Notes: generated by a model not told the origin, from the letters alone. Shown: positions 8,813 through 17,609, counted from the first letter of the stretch. The stretch is 64,000 bases of DNA from Thiobacillus sp. SCUT-2 (GCF_035621355.1 NZ_CP141769.1:2946982-3010981), one strand, 5' to 3'. Numbers and translations are program-made.

Positions 8813-9415
8813 ATGGCCGATACCGTTACCCGCCCTGATCCGGATGCCCTGCTTGCCCGCATCGAGGCCGATACCGAACGCGAACAGCGGGGGAACCTGC
8901 TGGACATGGCGCGCCTGCAGGAGGGCCACGTCCAGCTCAGGCGGGAATGGCAGCCCCTGGAGGAAGTGGTGGGCGCCTCGATGCAGACCCTGGCTGTTCC
9001 CCTGGCGCGGCATGAGGTGGTCGTCAACCTGCCGGCCGACCTGCCTTTGCTGGAGTTCGACAGCGTGCTGATGGAACGGGTGTTCTGCAATCTGCTGGAG
9101 AATGCCGCGAAGTACACCCCCGCAGGCAGCCGCATCGAGATCGCTGCCCGCAACGAGGGTGACCGCATCACGATCACCGTCGCCGACAACGGACCGGGGC
9201 TGCCGCCCGGTCGGGAGGAAAGCCTGTTCGAGAAATTCACCCGTGGCCAGGACGAATCCTCCGTGGCGGGGGTCGGCCTCGGCCTCGCCATCGTGCGTGC
9301 CATCGTCCAGGCGCACAAGGGAACGGTCAGAGGGGAAAATCGTCCCGAAGGCGGCGCCCGCTTCATCATCACCCTGCCTGCCGGCGAGCCGCCCGTCGTC
9401 GTCCCGGAGATCTGA
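8813..9415 (+). pseudogene. kdpD: Internally deleted kdpD sensor kinase
   Basis: The open frame encodes about 200 residues, whereas KdpD is normally about 890-900. The first roughly 27 residues match the KdpD N-terminus (DPDALLARIEA, then EQRG). They are joined in frame, near 8890-8900, to the end of the dimerisation domain (NLLDMARLQEGHVQL) and a complete HATPase domain with ENAAKYTP, DNGPGLP and GVGLGLAIVRAI. The deletion removes the KdpD sensor and USP domains, all membrane helices and the phospho-accepting His box. The frame is open, but the product cannot autophosphorylate by the usual route. Confidence 0.88.
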
Positions 9416-9421
9416 ACCCGA

Positions 9422-10126
9422 ATGGAAGACCTGCGCGCCGCTTCGCCCACCGTGGTCGTCATCGAAGACGAGCCCCAGATCCGCCGCTTCGTGCGCACCG
9501 CGCTGGAGGCCGAGGGCTGTCACGTGGTGGAAGCCGGTGAAGGAGGGCGTGGCCTGGTGGAGGCCGGCACGCGCAAGCCCGACCTGGTCATCCTGGACCT
9601 GGGCCTGCCGGACCGGGACGGCGTCGACGTGGTGCGTGATCTTCGTAACTGGTCCGCCGTCCCCATCCTGATCCTGTCCGCCCGAGTCGACGAGACCGAC
9701 AAGGTGGCCGCCTTGGACGCCGGGGCGGACGACTACCTGACCAAGCCTTTTGGCGTGGCGGAACTGCTGGCGCGGGTGCGTGCGCTGCTGCGTCGTACGC
9801 GCCTGTCCGGCGGCGAAGGGCCATTGGTCACTTTCGGCGAGGTGACGGTGGACTTGGCCCGCCGTCAGGTCCACCGTGGCGGCGCAGAGGTCCGCCTTAC
9901 CCCCATCGAATACCGGCTGCTCGCCCTGCTCATCGCCAATGCCGGCCGGGTGCTCACCCACCGGCAACTGCTGCGGGAAGTCTGGGGCCCCAGCCACGCC
10001 GAGGACACCCACTACCTCCGCGTCTACATGACGGGCCTTCGCCGCAAGCTGGAGGCAAACCCGGCCCTGCCTCGCCACATCCGCACCGAATCCGGAGTGG
10101 GCTATCGCCTCGTGACCGACATGTGA
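9422..10126 (+). CDS. kdpE: KdpE response regulator (OmpR family)
   Basis: This full-length 234-residue regulator has a receiver domain with the acidic EDEP motif, phospho-acceptor Asp in VILDLGLPDRDG and Lys in YLTKPFG. An OmpR/PhoB-type winged helix follows (RLTPIEYRLLALLIANAGRV, then DTHYLRVYMTGLRRKLE). Family knowledge makes it the activator of kdpFABC under K+ limitation. Its cognate kinase is deleted and its target operon is lost here, so any residual role depends on cross-talk. It begins 6 bp after the kdpD stop. Confidence 0.92.
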   Translation: MEDLRAASPTVVVIEDEPQIRRFVRTALEAEGCHVVEAGEGGRGLVEAGTRKPDLVILDLGLPDRDGVDVVRDLRNWSAVPILILSARVDETDKVAALDAGADDYLTKPFGVAELLARVRALLRRTRLSGGEGPLVTFGEVTVDLARRQVHRGGAEVRLTPIEYRLLALLIANAGRVLTHRQLLREVWGPSHAEDTHYLRVYMTGLRRKLEANPALPRHIRTESGVGYRLVTDM

Positions 10127-10542
10127 TTGGAACGTATTTCCACTACTCACCACGGTCGCGCAGGACCGATCGACCCCTTTGAACCGAGGAGTGGACTGTG
10201 GCGTCAACTATCCTGACCGGCCGCTTCTGGCTGGGAGCGGACCTTGCGCCTGCAAGGACTAAGTGGCCGCTCTGGCCGAGGACGCGACGATGGAACTCAC
10301 TTTTTCGACAGGCCGAAGGCCGATCATCGGCCAGAGCCGCCGTTAGCGTACTGCGCCACCTAGGTCAGTTATGCAACGCACACCGGCCATTGGGTCTAAA
10401 TGCCGCCGAATGGCCGCTTCAGCTTTGGCGAATGCGTACTCCCGATCCTAAACAGCCGAACAGACTTTGCGCCTAGCTCGTCCGGTTTTTCGGTGCGAAG
10501 TAGACCTTCAGGCATTGTCGAACTGCTTAATGCTGCCTGCCC
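10127..10542. other. Intergenic region, no recognised gene
   Basis: About 415 bp lies between kdpE and the EamA-like transporter. Short open frames have no recognisable domains, and several partly repeated GGCCGCTTC/GGCCGA motifs suggest decayed mobile-element or integron-like sequence. It marks the junction between the kdp remnant and the chromate cluster. Confidence 0.4.
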
Positions 10543-11592
10543 TCAATGGTTATGCCGGTGGTGCGCGTCTGGGAAGTGCGGATGCGTGTGGATCAGCGGT
10601 TCGTGCCGGTGAAGATGGCTATGTTTGGTGCCGGGAGACACCGGATAGTCATGCGCGTGCAGGTGGTGTTCATCGTGGACATGTTCGTGGCTGTGTTCCA
10701 TTTCTTCGTGGCTGTGGCTGTGCTCATGGCGCTCGGTTAGATGCAACCACGTCCCCAGCGCCATCAATGCACCTGCAAACAGCAGCGGTATGGTGATTGG
10801 CTCCCCCATCAGTACAGCGAGCAAGGCACCGAAGAACGGCGCGACCGAAAAATAAGCCCCAGTGCGTGCAGTGCCAAGGTGGCGCAGACCTACAACGAAT
10901 AGGACCAGACTCACCCCATAGGCAAGCAAGCCTACCATCATCGCACCCGCCAAATCTGGCAATGCCGGCATCGACGCGCCCAGCGAAAAGGCTAGACCCA
11001 GATTGACGATGCCGGATACCAAGCCTTTCACAGAGGCGATCCAAGTGGCATCGGTAAGTGACACCTTGCGGGTCAAGTTGTTGTCGACACCCCAGGCGAA
11101 ACACGCGCCAAGGATGGCCAGCGTCGGCCACAGTCCGGCAATACGTGCACCTGAGGGGGCGCTCAGGACTGTCGCACCGGCCACGATGGCCAGCATGCCC
11201 AGTGCGATGCGCCGGTCGAAGTTCTCCTTGAATGCAAACCACGCCAGTAACGCAGTGAACACGCTTTCGGCATTCAGCAGGAGGGACGCGCCAGATGCGG
11301 GCATCCCCGTCAGCCCGAACATCAACAGCACTGGACCGATGATCCCGCCTGACAAAATCGCCCCGAAAAACCACGGCGCTTCATTCCGGGCAAGCCGAAC
11401 GACAGGGGCACGGCTCAGCCAACGATAAAGTGATAGGCCGACTCCAGAACCCAAATAGAGCAGTCCTGCCAACATCCACGGATTTACAGCATCAAGCAGC
11501 AACTTTGCGAGCGGTGTTCCCGCCCCAAACAGTAAGGCAGCGCCGAGTGCGGCTGGCACGCCAGGCTGGCGTAGCCCTTCTTTCCAATTCAT
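10543..11592 (-). CDS. EamA/DMT-family transporter with histidine-rich tail
   Basis: The 349-residue protein shows about ten hydrophobic helices in two repeats of the drug/metabolite transporter (EamA) fold. The last roughly 65 residues are unusual: HEHSHSHEEMEHSHEHVHDE followed by further His clusters up to a C-terminal HHRHNH. Such tails are typical of metal-handling membrane proteins and suggest cytoplasmic binding of Ni, Co or Zn, or a regulatory role. It is divergent from the chromate operon with 130 bp between starts. The substrate is not established. Confidence 0.85.
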   Translation of the reverse strand: MNWKEGLRQPGVPAALGAALLFGAGTPLAKLLLDAVNPWMLAGLLYLGSGVGLSLYRWLSRAPVVRLARNEAPWFFGAILSGGIIGPVLLMFGLTGMPASGASLLLNAESVFTALLAWFAFKENFDRRIALGMLAIVAGATVLSAPSGARIAGLWPTLAILGACFAWGVDNNLTRKVSLTDATWIASVKGLVSGIVNLGLAFSLGASMPALPDLAGAMMVGLLAYGVSLVLFVVGLRHLGTARTGAYFSVAPFFGALLAVLMGEPITIPLLFAGALMALGTWLHLTERHEHSHSHEEMEHSHEHVHDEHHLHAHDYPVSPGTKHSHLHRHEPLIHTHPHFPDAHHRHNH

Positions 11593-11686
11593 ATCCCAAT
11601 TCCTGAACTACAACCCGTTCAGCATAAACGCTGACCGATTGAAATAGCGTGCCCTCTGGCGCGTTTCTTCAACTGGACAGCAGGCA

Positions 11687-11724
11687 TTGACCCTGTGCCA
11701 ATTGTGATGTAATACTTGTTACAT
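11687..11724 (+). promoter_or_regulatory. Putative chrB promoter and operator
   Basis: A TTGACC hexamer at 11687-11692 lies 17 bp before TAATAC at 11710-11715, plausible sigma-70 elements though the -10 box is weak. A perfect inverted repeat ATGTAA-6-TTACAT spans 11707-11724, overlapping that -10 and the chrB start codon. Its placement suggests autoregulation by ChrB, a known chromate-responsive repressor. The predicted transcript would start within a few bases of the ATG. Confidence 0.5.
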
Positions 11725-12664
11725 GACTGTAGATTATGTGACATGGACATTGATCGTCCTAACCCTGCCCACGCAGAACGCCACTGCGCGCATGCGCATC
11801 TGGCGCGGCCTGAAAGGTTTGGGGTGTGCGGCGCTGCGCGACGGCGCGTGGCTGTTGCCGGAAACCGCCACGACGCGGCAGGCGCTTGATGCGCTGGCAA
11901 ATGAAACCCGCGCTGCAGGCGGTACAGCGTGGCTGCTCCGGCTGGACGCGGAGGAGGCACAGTCAGCCGCATTTCAGGGGATGTTTGACCGCACCGCGGA
12001 ATACGCTGAACTGTTGGCGGACCTGACACGCTTCGACCCCTTGGCCGAGAATGCCCCGACCGCCAATAAGACTCTGAAGGCCTTGCGGCGCCGTTTCGAA
12101 ACCCTGGTCGAACAGGATTATTTCCCCGGTGCCGGCAAGCTCGAGGCTGAAGCACGTCTGCAAACCCTGGAAGCCACGCTGGCCGCCCGTCTATCGCCCA
12201 ACGAGCCGCATTTTCGGGATGGCCAGCCGGAGCGGCTGGCGCTGGGCGACTTCCAGAAACGCACCTGGGCCACCCGGCAAGACATGTGGGTGGATCGGCT
12301 GGCATCCGCCTGGCTGATCCGCCGTTTCATCGACCGCAAGGCGCGCTTCGTCTGGCTGGAACGTGTCCAGGACTGCCCCGCCGATGTCTTGGGATTCGAT
12401 TTCGACGGTGCGCGCTTTACCCACGTAGGCCATCGCGTCACCTTCGAAACCCTGCTGGCGAGCTTCGGACTGGAGAACGACGCTGCCCTGATGCGCATCG
12501 GCGCCATCGTCCATGCGCTCGACGTAGGTGGCGACGCCCCCGAGGCCGCCGGTTTCGAGATTCTGCTGAAGGGGCTCAAGGCGCGCATCCAGGATGACGA
12601 CGCCTTGCTCAAGCAGGGTGGGCAGATGCTGGACGACTTATACGCAGTCTTTGACAACCCCTGA
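11723..12664 (+). CDS. chrB: Chromate resistance regulator ChrB
   Basis: This 313-residue ChrB has an N-terminal winged-helix-like region (LPTQNATARMRIWRGLKGLGC) and the C-terminal ChrB domain (WVDRLASAWLIRRFIDRKARFVWL, then FDFDGARFTHVGHRVTFETL). In characterised systems ChrB is a chromate-sensing repressor of the chr operon. It is first in a plus-strand operon, 16 bp before chrA. The start at 11723 lies inside a palindrome; a later start is possible, because no ribosome-binding site is evident. Confidence 0.93.
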   Translation: MTVDYVTWTLIVLTLPTQNATARMRIWRGLKGLGCAALRDGAWLLPETATTRQALDALANETRAAGGTAWLLRLDAEEAQSAAFQGMFDRTAEYAELLADLTRFDPLAENAPTANKTLKALRRRFETLVEQDYFPGAGKLEAEARLQTLEATLAARLSPNEPHFRDGQPERLALGDFQKRTWATRQDMWVDRLASAWLIRRFIDRKARFVWLERVQDCPADVLGFDFDGARFTHVGHRVTFETLLASFGLENDAALMRIGAIVHALDVGGDAPEAAGFEILLKGLKARIQDDDALLKQGGQMLDDLYAVFDNP

Positions 12665-12680
12665 TTGGACTGGATCCATC

Positions 12681-14018
12681 TTGACCACCCCGACCGAACG
12701 TCCTGCTCATCCTAGCTTCTGGGAGGCCTTCAAATACTGGCTGAAACTTGGCTTCATCAGTTTTGGCGGCCCCGCCGGGCAGATCTCCATCATGCATCAG
12801 GAACTGGTGGAGAAACGCCGCTGGATTGGCGAGCGCCGCTTCCTGCATGCGCTGAACTACTGCATGGTGTTGCCCGGCCCGGAGGCGCAGCAGTTGGCCA
12901 TCTACATCGGCTGGATGCTGCACCGCACTTGGGGCGGCATTGTCGCCGGCACCCTGTTCGTGCTGCCATCCCTGTTCATACTGGCGGCACTGACCTACGT
13001 CTATCTGGCCTTCGGAGAGATCACCCTGGTCAAGGGCATCTTCAACGGAATCAAGCCGGCGGTGGTGGCCATCGTCGTATTCGCCGCCTGGCGGATCGGC
13101 TCGCGGGCGCTAAAGAACAAATTGTTATGGGCCATGGCGGCAGCCTCGTTCGTCGCCATCTTTGCCCTGAAGATTCCCTTCCCCTACATCGTGCTGACGG
13201 CAGGCATCCTCGGCTTCCTCGGCGGCAAGGTCTGGCCGGACAAATTCAAGGTCGGCGGCGGCCATGGCGCCAGCAACAAGACCTACGGCCCCGCCTTGAT
13301 CGACGACGATACCCCGTCCCCGGCGCATACGAAATTCAAGCCCACCTATCTCGCCTTGTTGCTGGTGGCGGCACTGGCCATCTGGGGTGCGGCCATGGTG
13401 ATGCTCAGCCAGCCAGTGTTAAGAAACATGGGCGAGTTCTTCACCAAGGCTGCGCTGGTCACCTTCGGCGGCGCCTATGCGGTGCTCCCTTACGTCTATC
13501 AGGGCGGTGTCGAGCATTACCACTGGCTCACGGGCACGCAGATGATCGACGGCCTGGCCTTGGGTGAGACCACGCCCGGACCGCTGATCATGGTGGTGTC
13601 CTTCGTCGGCTTCGTCGGCGCCTGGACCAAGCAGATCTTCGGCCCGGATGCCCTGTTCCTGGCCGGCTTCGCCGGTGCCAGCGTGGCCACCTTCTTCACC
13701 TTCCTCCCCAGCTTCATTTTCATTCTGGCCGGCGCGCCGCTGGTGGAAGCCACTCATGGCGATCTCAAGTTCACCGCGCCGCTGACCGGCATCACGGCCG
13801 CCGTGGTGGGGGTGATCCTCAACCTCGCGCTGTTCTTCGGCTGGCATGTGCTGTGGCCGCAAGCCACCGAGACGGCGCCGTTCGCCGGCACCTTCGAGTG
13901 GTTCTATGCCCTGATCTCGGTGGCGGCCTTCATCGCGCTGTGGAAATACAAGATGGACATCATGAAAGTGATTGGCGCTTGCGCCGCGGTCGGCCTTGCC
14001 TACACCTACCTGGTTTGA
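12681..14018 (+). CDS. chrA: Chromate efflux transporter ChrA (CHR family)
   Basis: This 445-residue long-chain ChrA has two homologous CHR halves. The first starts with FWEAFKYWLKLGFISFGGPAGQI and the second with FFTKAALVTFGGAYAVLPY. Conserved LPGPEAQQLAIYIGW and ALGETTPGPLIMV segments and many hydrophobic helices are visible. It exports chromate across the inner membrane. A TTG start at 12681 is chosen because the frame before it overlaps chrB, and conserved family sequence begins soon after. It sits between chrB and a superoxide dismutase gene. Confidence 0.93.
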   Translation: MTTPTERPAHPSFWEAFKYWLKLGFISFGGPAGQISIMHQELVEKRRWIGERRFLHALNYCMVLPGPEAQQLAIYIGWMLHRTWGGIVAGTLFVLPSLFILAALTYVYLAFGEITLVKGIFNGIKPAVVAIVVFAAWRIGSRALKNKLLWAMAAASFVAIFALKIPFPYIVLTAGILGFLGGKVWPDKFKVGGGHGASNKTYGPALIDDDTPSPAHTKFKPTYLALLLVAALAIWGAAMVMLSQPVLRNMGEFFTKAALVTFGGAYAVLPYVYQGGVEHYHWLTGTQMIDGLALGETTPGPLIMVVSFVGFVGAWTKQIFGPDALFLAGFAGASVATFFTFLPSFIFILAGAPLVEATHGDLKFTAPLTGITAAVVGVILNLALFFGWHVLWPQATETAPFAGTFEWFYALISVAAFIALWKYKMDIMKVIGACAAVGLAYTYLV

Positions 14019-14028
14019 GGAGACATCC

Positions 14029-14622
14029 GTGCCATACGAACTGAAACCCTTGTCCTGCAACCCGTCTGCTTTGAACGGCTTGTCCGAGAAACTCATCGTC
14101 AGCCACTGGGAGAACAACTATGGCGGCGCGGTGAAGCGCCTCAATGCCATCGAGCAGAAGCTGGCTGAACTCCAGTGGGCCAGCGCGCCGGTGTTCGAGA
14201 TCAACGGCCTGAAGCGGGAAGAGATGATCGCCAGCGGCTCCATGATCCTGCACGAGGTCTACTTCGACTCCCTGGGCGGCGCCGGCGGCGACCCGGCGGG
14301 TGCACTCAAGGCAGCCGTCGAACGCGACTTCGGCTCGCTCGGTGCCTGGCGCACCGAATTCACCGCCATGGGCAAGGCCCAAGGCGGCGGCTCCGGCTGG
14401 GTTCTGCTCGCCTGGAGTCCACGACGCGGACGGCTCGTCAATGCCTGGGCGGCCGACCACGCCCACAACCTGGCCGGCGCCACTCCGCTGATCGCGCTGG
14501 ACATGTACGAGCACAGTTACCACATGGACTTTGGCGCCAAGGCCGGCGCCTATGTCGACGCCTTTATGCAGAACCTGTCCTGGACGGCCGCCGAGGCCGC
14601 CTTCGCCAAACTGGGAGCCTGA
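14029..14622 (+). CDS. chrC: Superoxide dismutase family protein ChrC
   Basis: This 197-residue Fe/Mn-type superoxide dismutase homologue keeps histidines and an aspartate in the expected order: HWENNYGGAV, ILHEVYF and LDMYEHSYHMDF. The GTG start follows GAGGAG and lies 10 bp after the chrA stop. In other chr operons the same gene (chrC) is thought to remove superoxide formed during chromate reduction. The second helix has HW rather than the HH common in SODs, as is typical of this branch. Confidence 0.88.
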   Translation: MPYELKPLSCNPSALNGLSEKLIVSHWENNYGGAVKRLNAIEQKLAELQWASAPVFEINGLKREEMIASGSMILHEVYFDSLGGAGGDPAGALKAAVERDFGSLGAWRTEFTAMGKAQGGGSGWVLLAWSPRRGRLVNAWAADHAHNLAGATPLIALDMYEHSYHMDFGAKAGAYVDAFMQNLSWTAAEAAFAKLGA

Positions 14623-14626
14623 CGCC

Positions 14627-14941
14627 ATGGAACGCACCATCAAACCCAACACCCTGAAAACCGAACTGCTCGGCAAAATGATCCTCGACGTGCGCCGCGC
14701 CGCAGACCGGGAGGCCGCGCCCGCACATCTGCCCGGCGCGCAATGGAAGAATCCGGAGCAACTCGCCGAGTGGGCCGACAGGCTGCCGAAAGACCAGGAC
14801 ATCGTGATCTATTGTGCGCGTGGCGGCTCGGTTTCCAACAGCGTGGTCGATGCCCTGCAGGCCAAGGGACTGAAGGCCCGCTTCATCGAGGGCGGCATCG
14901 AGGGCTGGAAAGCCGCCGGCGGCGGGGTCGTCGGACCATGA
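14627..14941 (+). CDS. chrE: Rhodanese-like protein ChrE
   Basis: The product is a 104-residue single rhodanese domain with ILDVRRAADRE, HLPGAQW and an active-site loop CARGGSVSN, whose catalytic Cys is in IVIYCARGG. ChrE-type rhodaneses are recurrent members of chromate operons; their exact role is unproven, with sulfur transfer or handling of chromium-thiol species suggested. It starts 4 bp after the chrC stop and its own stop overlaps the next gene, so it is translationally coupled. Confidence 0.88.
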   Translation: MERTIKPNTLKTELLGKMILDVRRAADREAAPAHLPGAQWKNPEQLAEWADRLPKDQDIVIYCARGGSVSNSVVDALQAKGLKARFIEGGIEGWKAAGGGVVGP

Positions 14942-15372
14942 AATGGATCACCCGCGAACGCCCCAAGATCGACCGCATCGCCTGCCCGTGGCTGGTCACG
15001 CGCTTCATCGACCCGGAAGCCGAGTTCATCTATGTCCCGAAGGACAAGGTGATGACAGAGGCCGAGCGCCTGGGTGCCATACCCTTCGACGTGCCCGGCG
15101 TTGAACTCGGCCATCATGGCCCGCTGTGCAGCTTCGACGCCTTCATCAAGAAATACGGCCTCAACGACCCGGCACTGGATCGGCTGGCGCTCATCGTGCG
15201 CGGCGCCGACACGGGCGCCCCCGACCTGGCGCCCGAGGTCGCGGGCCTGGTCGCGCTGTCCTGGGGGCTCAACTACAATTATCAGGACGACCACGAGTTG
15301 CTTGCCCAGGGCATGGTGATGTACGACGCACTCTACGCCTGGTGTAGCCGTTCCCCCAGCCAAAATGCCTGA
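14938..15372 (+). CDS. ChrB C-terminal-domain protein
   Basis: This 144-residue protein consists of the ChrB C-terminal domain alone (RIACPWLVTRFIDPEAEFIYV, here read from RIACPW; then FDVPGVELGHHGPLCSFDAF). It resembles the second half of the chrB product in the same operon but lacks the DNA-binding part. The ATG overlaps the chrE stop (ATGA). It may sense or bind chromate or act as an enzyme; the role is unproven. Confidence 0.82.
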   Translation: MKWITRERPKIDRIACPWLVTRFIDPEAEFIYVPKDKVMTEAERLGAIPFDVPGVELGHHGPLCSFDAFIKKYGLNDPALDRLALIVRGADTGAPDLAPEVAGLVALSWGLNYNYQDDHELLAQGMVMYDALYAWCSRSPSQNA

Positions 15373-15451
15373 TGGTCTGCCCGTCTTCGGCGGCCAGTGA
15401 CGCCACCTTCGCAGCATCATTGTTCGCCTTGCTATTCGGTTTCACCCTGAC

Positions 15452-16297
15452 GTGGACATGATAGGCACGCCGCTCCGATCCCGGCGTGGTTTCCTCGTTG
15501 CGCTTGCCTTGTCACTGGTCCTGCACGCCAGTTTGTTGCCGTCATGGTGGGGCAAGCCGAAGCCGCCCGCCCCCGACGAACCCTTGCAGGTCCGCATGAT
15601 GGTTGAACCTGAGGCGAAACCGCCGCCACCCAAACCGCGAATGGCCAAGCCGTCCAAACCACGGAGGGTCACGCCATCCAAACACGCCAGACCACAGACC
15701 ACGCCTGAACCTCTGCCGCCCCCCAATCCGGAGACGGTGCCAATGTCCATGCCTGCGCCGTCCGCGCCCACGGCCGAGGAATGGCAGTTGGCTTCAACCT
15801 ATACACCCAGGAATGGCAAGCGTTATCGCTACGCCTGGGGGCAGCAGGTTAGAAGCATGATGGGAACGGCTTTCGAAGGGCCCGATCAGGGGATGGTGCG
15901 GTTTCGCATCGAAATCGCGCCTGATGGAAAGCTCTCCAAGGTGGAACAGCTTTGGTCGACCTCGGAGGCTGTTTCAAGGCTCGCTCGGAAGGCGATCGAG
16001 AATCTGCCGCCGCTGCCGCCAACGCCGTCAGGAAAGCCGCTCATCTTCGAGCAGACCATCTCGTTCCTGCCCTATGAAACGGGCTGGCCGCCCAGCTATA
16101 AGTTGGACTGTCTGCCGGAGCCCCTGCCTTTCAACAACCCGTTTGCGTGGAACGGTTCATCTCCACCCGACGTGGCGAAACGGGAACATCGTCCGCCTCC
16201 TCCCGAAGGGTGCCCGCCTGATTCCACCGAGGACACGATCGAAGAGGAAGAAAGATCATTCAAACGCCAGATGGAGCAATGGCGGTGGGGGCGCTGA
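15452..16297 (+). CDS. TonB-like energy transducer
   Basis: This 281-residue protein has an N-terminal membrane anchor (FLVALALSLVLHASLLPSWW) and a Pro/Lys-rich periplasmic linker. A TonB-type C-terminal domain follows (GMVRFRIEIAPDGKLSKVEQ, then LARKAIENLPPLPP). After that comes an unusual acidic/proline-rich extension of about 70 residues. No exbB, exbD or receptor gene is adjacent. GTG at 15452 and ATG at 15458 are both possible starts. Coupling to outer-membrane transport is inferred from the fold only. Confidence 0.7.
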   Translation: MDMIGTPLRSRRGFLVALALSLVLHASLLPSWWGKPKPPAPDEPLQVRMMVEPEAKPPPPKPRMAKPSKPRRVTPSKHARPQTTPEPLPPPNPETVPMSMPAPSAPTAEEWQLASTYTPRNGKRYRYAWGQQVRSMMGTAFEGPDQGMVRFRIEIAPDGKLSKVEQLWSTSEAVSRLARKAIENLPPLPPTPSGKPLIFEQTISFLPYETGWPPSYKLDCLPEPLPFNNPFAWNGSSPPDVAKREHRPPPPEGCPPDSTEDTIEEEERSFKRQMEQWRWGR

Positions 16298-16441
16298 ATG
16301 GGATCGATGGACTGCTAACCGAAGTATTGCGGACCGCGACAGCCGGCAGCTCGAACGGCGGCAAAGGCCGATGAAGAGACGTCCAACGCTCGCGGTTTGA
16401 ACTGAGCATCGAGGACCTGCAAAGGTCGTTTCCATTTTTCG

Positions 16442-16858
16442 CTAGCGATTACCCGAATGCTGGCGCCGCGTTCCAAGAAGGGCCGGCAAGTAAACGTCGG
16501 CATCGATCCGCGGCAGGTGCAGCCCAAGGCCGGAAGGGCTCACAACCATCTCGCGCAAATCTTCAGGTGATGTGCCTTCGAGGCCAGGGACTCGGTTAGG
16601 TCGGAACGAGAGCTGCAAACCCGTTTCCAGTTCCACCACGACGCGCCCGTTCTCATCGTCGAACCAGGCCGCTCTCGCCGCAGAGAAACGAGCTCTTGTG
16701 ACCTCCGCTCTCGCGTTTGCCAAGCCGAAGTCGGCTGCGGTGACTGTCGCTGTAGATCGGCCCCGGCGATAGACGAACAGCGCGTAACCCAGCCCCGCCA
16801 CTGCGAAGATCGCGAGGCCACCATAGAAGATGAGTAGCTGCAAGACAGGCTCAGACAT
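16442..16858 (-). CDS. Membrane-anchored DUF2442 protein
   Basis: This 138-residue protein has an N-terminal transmembrane helix (LLIFYGGLAIFAVAGLGYAL) followed by a cytoplasmic domain. Its last 60 residues match the DUF2442 pattern (VVVELETGLQLSFRPNRVPG, then GLHLPRIDADVYLPALL). DUF2442 genes often accompany toxin-antitoxin-like DUF4160 genes, but none is seen here. A truncated second copy of its leader lies near the right end of the element at 27229-27324. Confidence 0.7.
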   Translation of the reverse strand: MSEPVLQLLIFYGGLAIFAVAGLGYALFVYRRGRSTATVTAADFGLANARAEVTRARFSAARAAWFDDENGRVVVELETGLQLSFRPNRVPGLEGTSPEDLREMVVSPSGLGLHLPRIDADVYLPALLGTRRQHSGNR

Positions 16859-16919
16859 GCGTTCCCCTGCAACGTATTCCCATTGCCCTGAAAACGCCGA
16901 CGGAGGCGTGGCGTAGGCC

Positions 16920-17120
16920 CTAGCCTAGATATCCGTGATCGAGGCTGTGTAACAAATCGAAAGCCAATTGCGCCGTGTCTTCTTGTTCAGATGCTTCGAG
17001 AGGCGACTTACCCGCGAGCTGTCTCATGGGTTTGCGCAGCCACTTCATGGCCTTGTTCTCATTCCCGAACACTTGGATGGCCAACTTTTCGATCTCTGCC
17101 TTCCGATCTGCAATTTCCAT
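16920..17120 (-). CDS. Small MbcA/ParS/Xre-type antitoxin-like protein
   Basis: This 66-residue protein consists of the toxin-binding domain typical of MbcA/ParS/Xre antitoxins: VFGNENKAMKWLRKPMRQLA, then GKSPLEAS and the AFDLLHSLDHGYLG end. The DNA-binding domain is absent. The usual RES toxin partner is not visible next to it. It sits downstream of the 17199-17609 gene and upstream of the DUF2442 gene on the same strand. Confidence 0.65.
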   Translation of the reverse strand: MEIADRKAEIEKLAIQVFGNENKAMKWLRKPMRQLAGKSPLEASEQEDTAQLAFDLLHSLDHGYLG

Positions 17121-17198
17121 GCTTTATCTCCGATAGTTGAAACGGCCAGGTTTTCCATCACCGATGGACACCAGGCCGCCCCGGTTCTCCAGCCGCGC

Positions 17199-17609
17199 TC
17201 AAACCTCATCTTTTATCCTCAGGTGCATGTGCTCAGGACACAAGACCAGCTCTCCCGTTTGGCTCGGCGTTGCGGTTCGGCCACAGATTTCGCACCTCGT
17301 CGCTGCCTCTTGTTCAGCCTTGAAAATCGCGTCAAAGACGGCCGGCGTTGGGTTCACAATCTGAAATCTCAGTTTCCCGAACTTTTCCTTCACCCGAAAC
17401 GCTCGCGGGAGTCTGCGGACCGGGACGCCTTCTTCATCTCTGAGCCGTCGAATCTCGATCTCTAGCTCTTCGGAGAGTTTTTCGATGACGGGAAACCAGC
17501 CTAAGCCTCGCAAATAGAAATCCGCCTCCCCACGGCGTCGGCCGCGATAAAGGAGAGGAAATCGCTTGACCAGGGAGGTTACCCACTTTTCATATTCGTT
17601 TTGACCCAT
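17199..17609 (-). CDS. Conserved hypothetical protein with zinc-ribbon-like motif
   Basis: This 136-residue protein resembles a widespread uncharacterised family with a GWFPVIEKLSEELE segment, a KEKFGKLRFQIVN segment and a C-terminal cysteine pattern, CEICG then LCPEHMH, that could bind zinc. It is found in accessory regions of many proteobacteria. Function is unknown. It is transcribed with the small antitoxin-like gene 78 bp downstream. Confidence 0.65.
   Translation of the reverse strand: MGQNEYEKWVTSLVKRFPLLYRGRRRGEADFYLRGLGWFPVIEKLSEELEIEIRRLRDEEGVPVRRLPRAFRVKEKFGKLRFQIVNPTPAVFDAIFKAEQEAATRCEICGRTATPSQTGELVLCPEHMHLRIKDEV

Noticed and set aside
8267..10207. Open frame of about 650 codons on the minus strand
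   Set aside because: It is antisense to kdpC, kdpD and kdpE.
10198..10476. Short frame after kdpE
   Set aside because: There is no domain, codon use is poor and no plausible homology exists; it is treated as intergenic.
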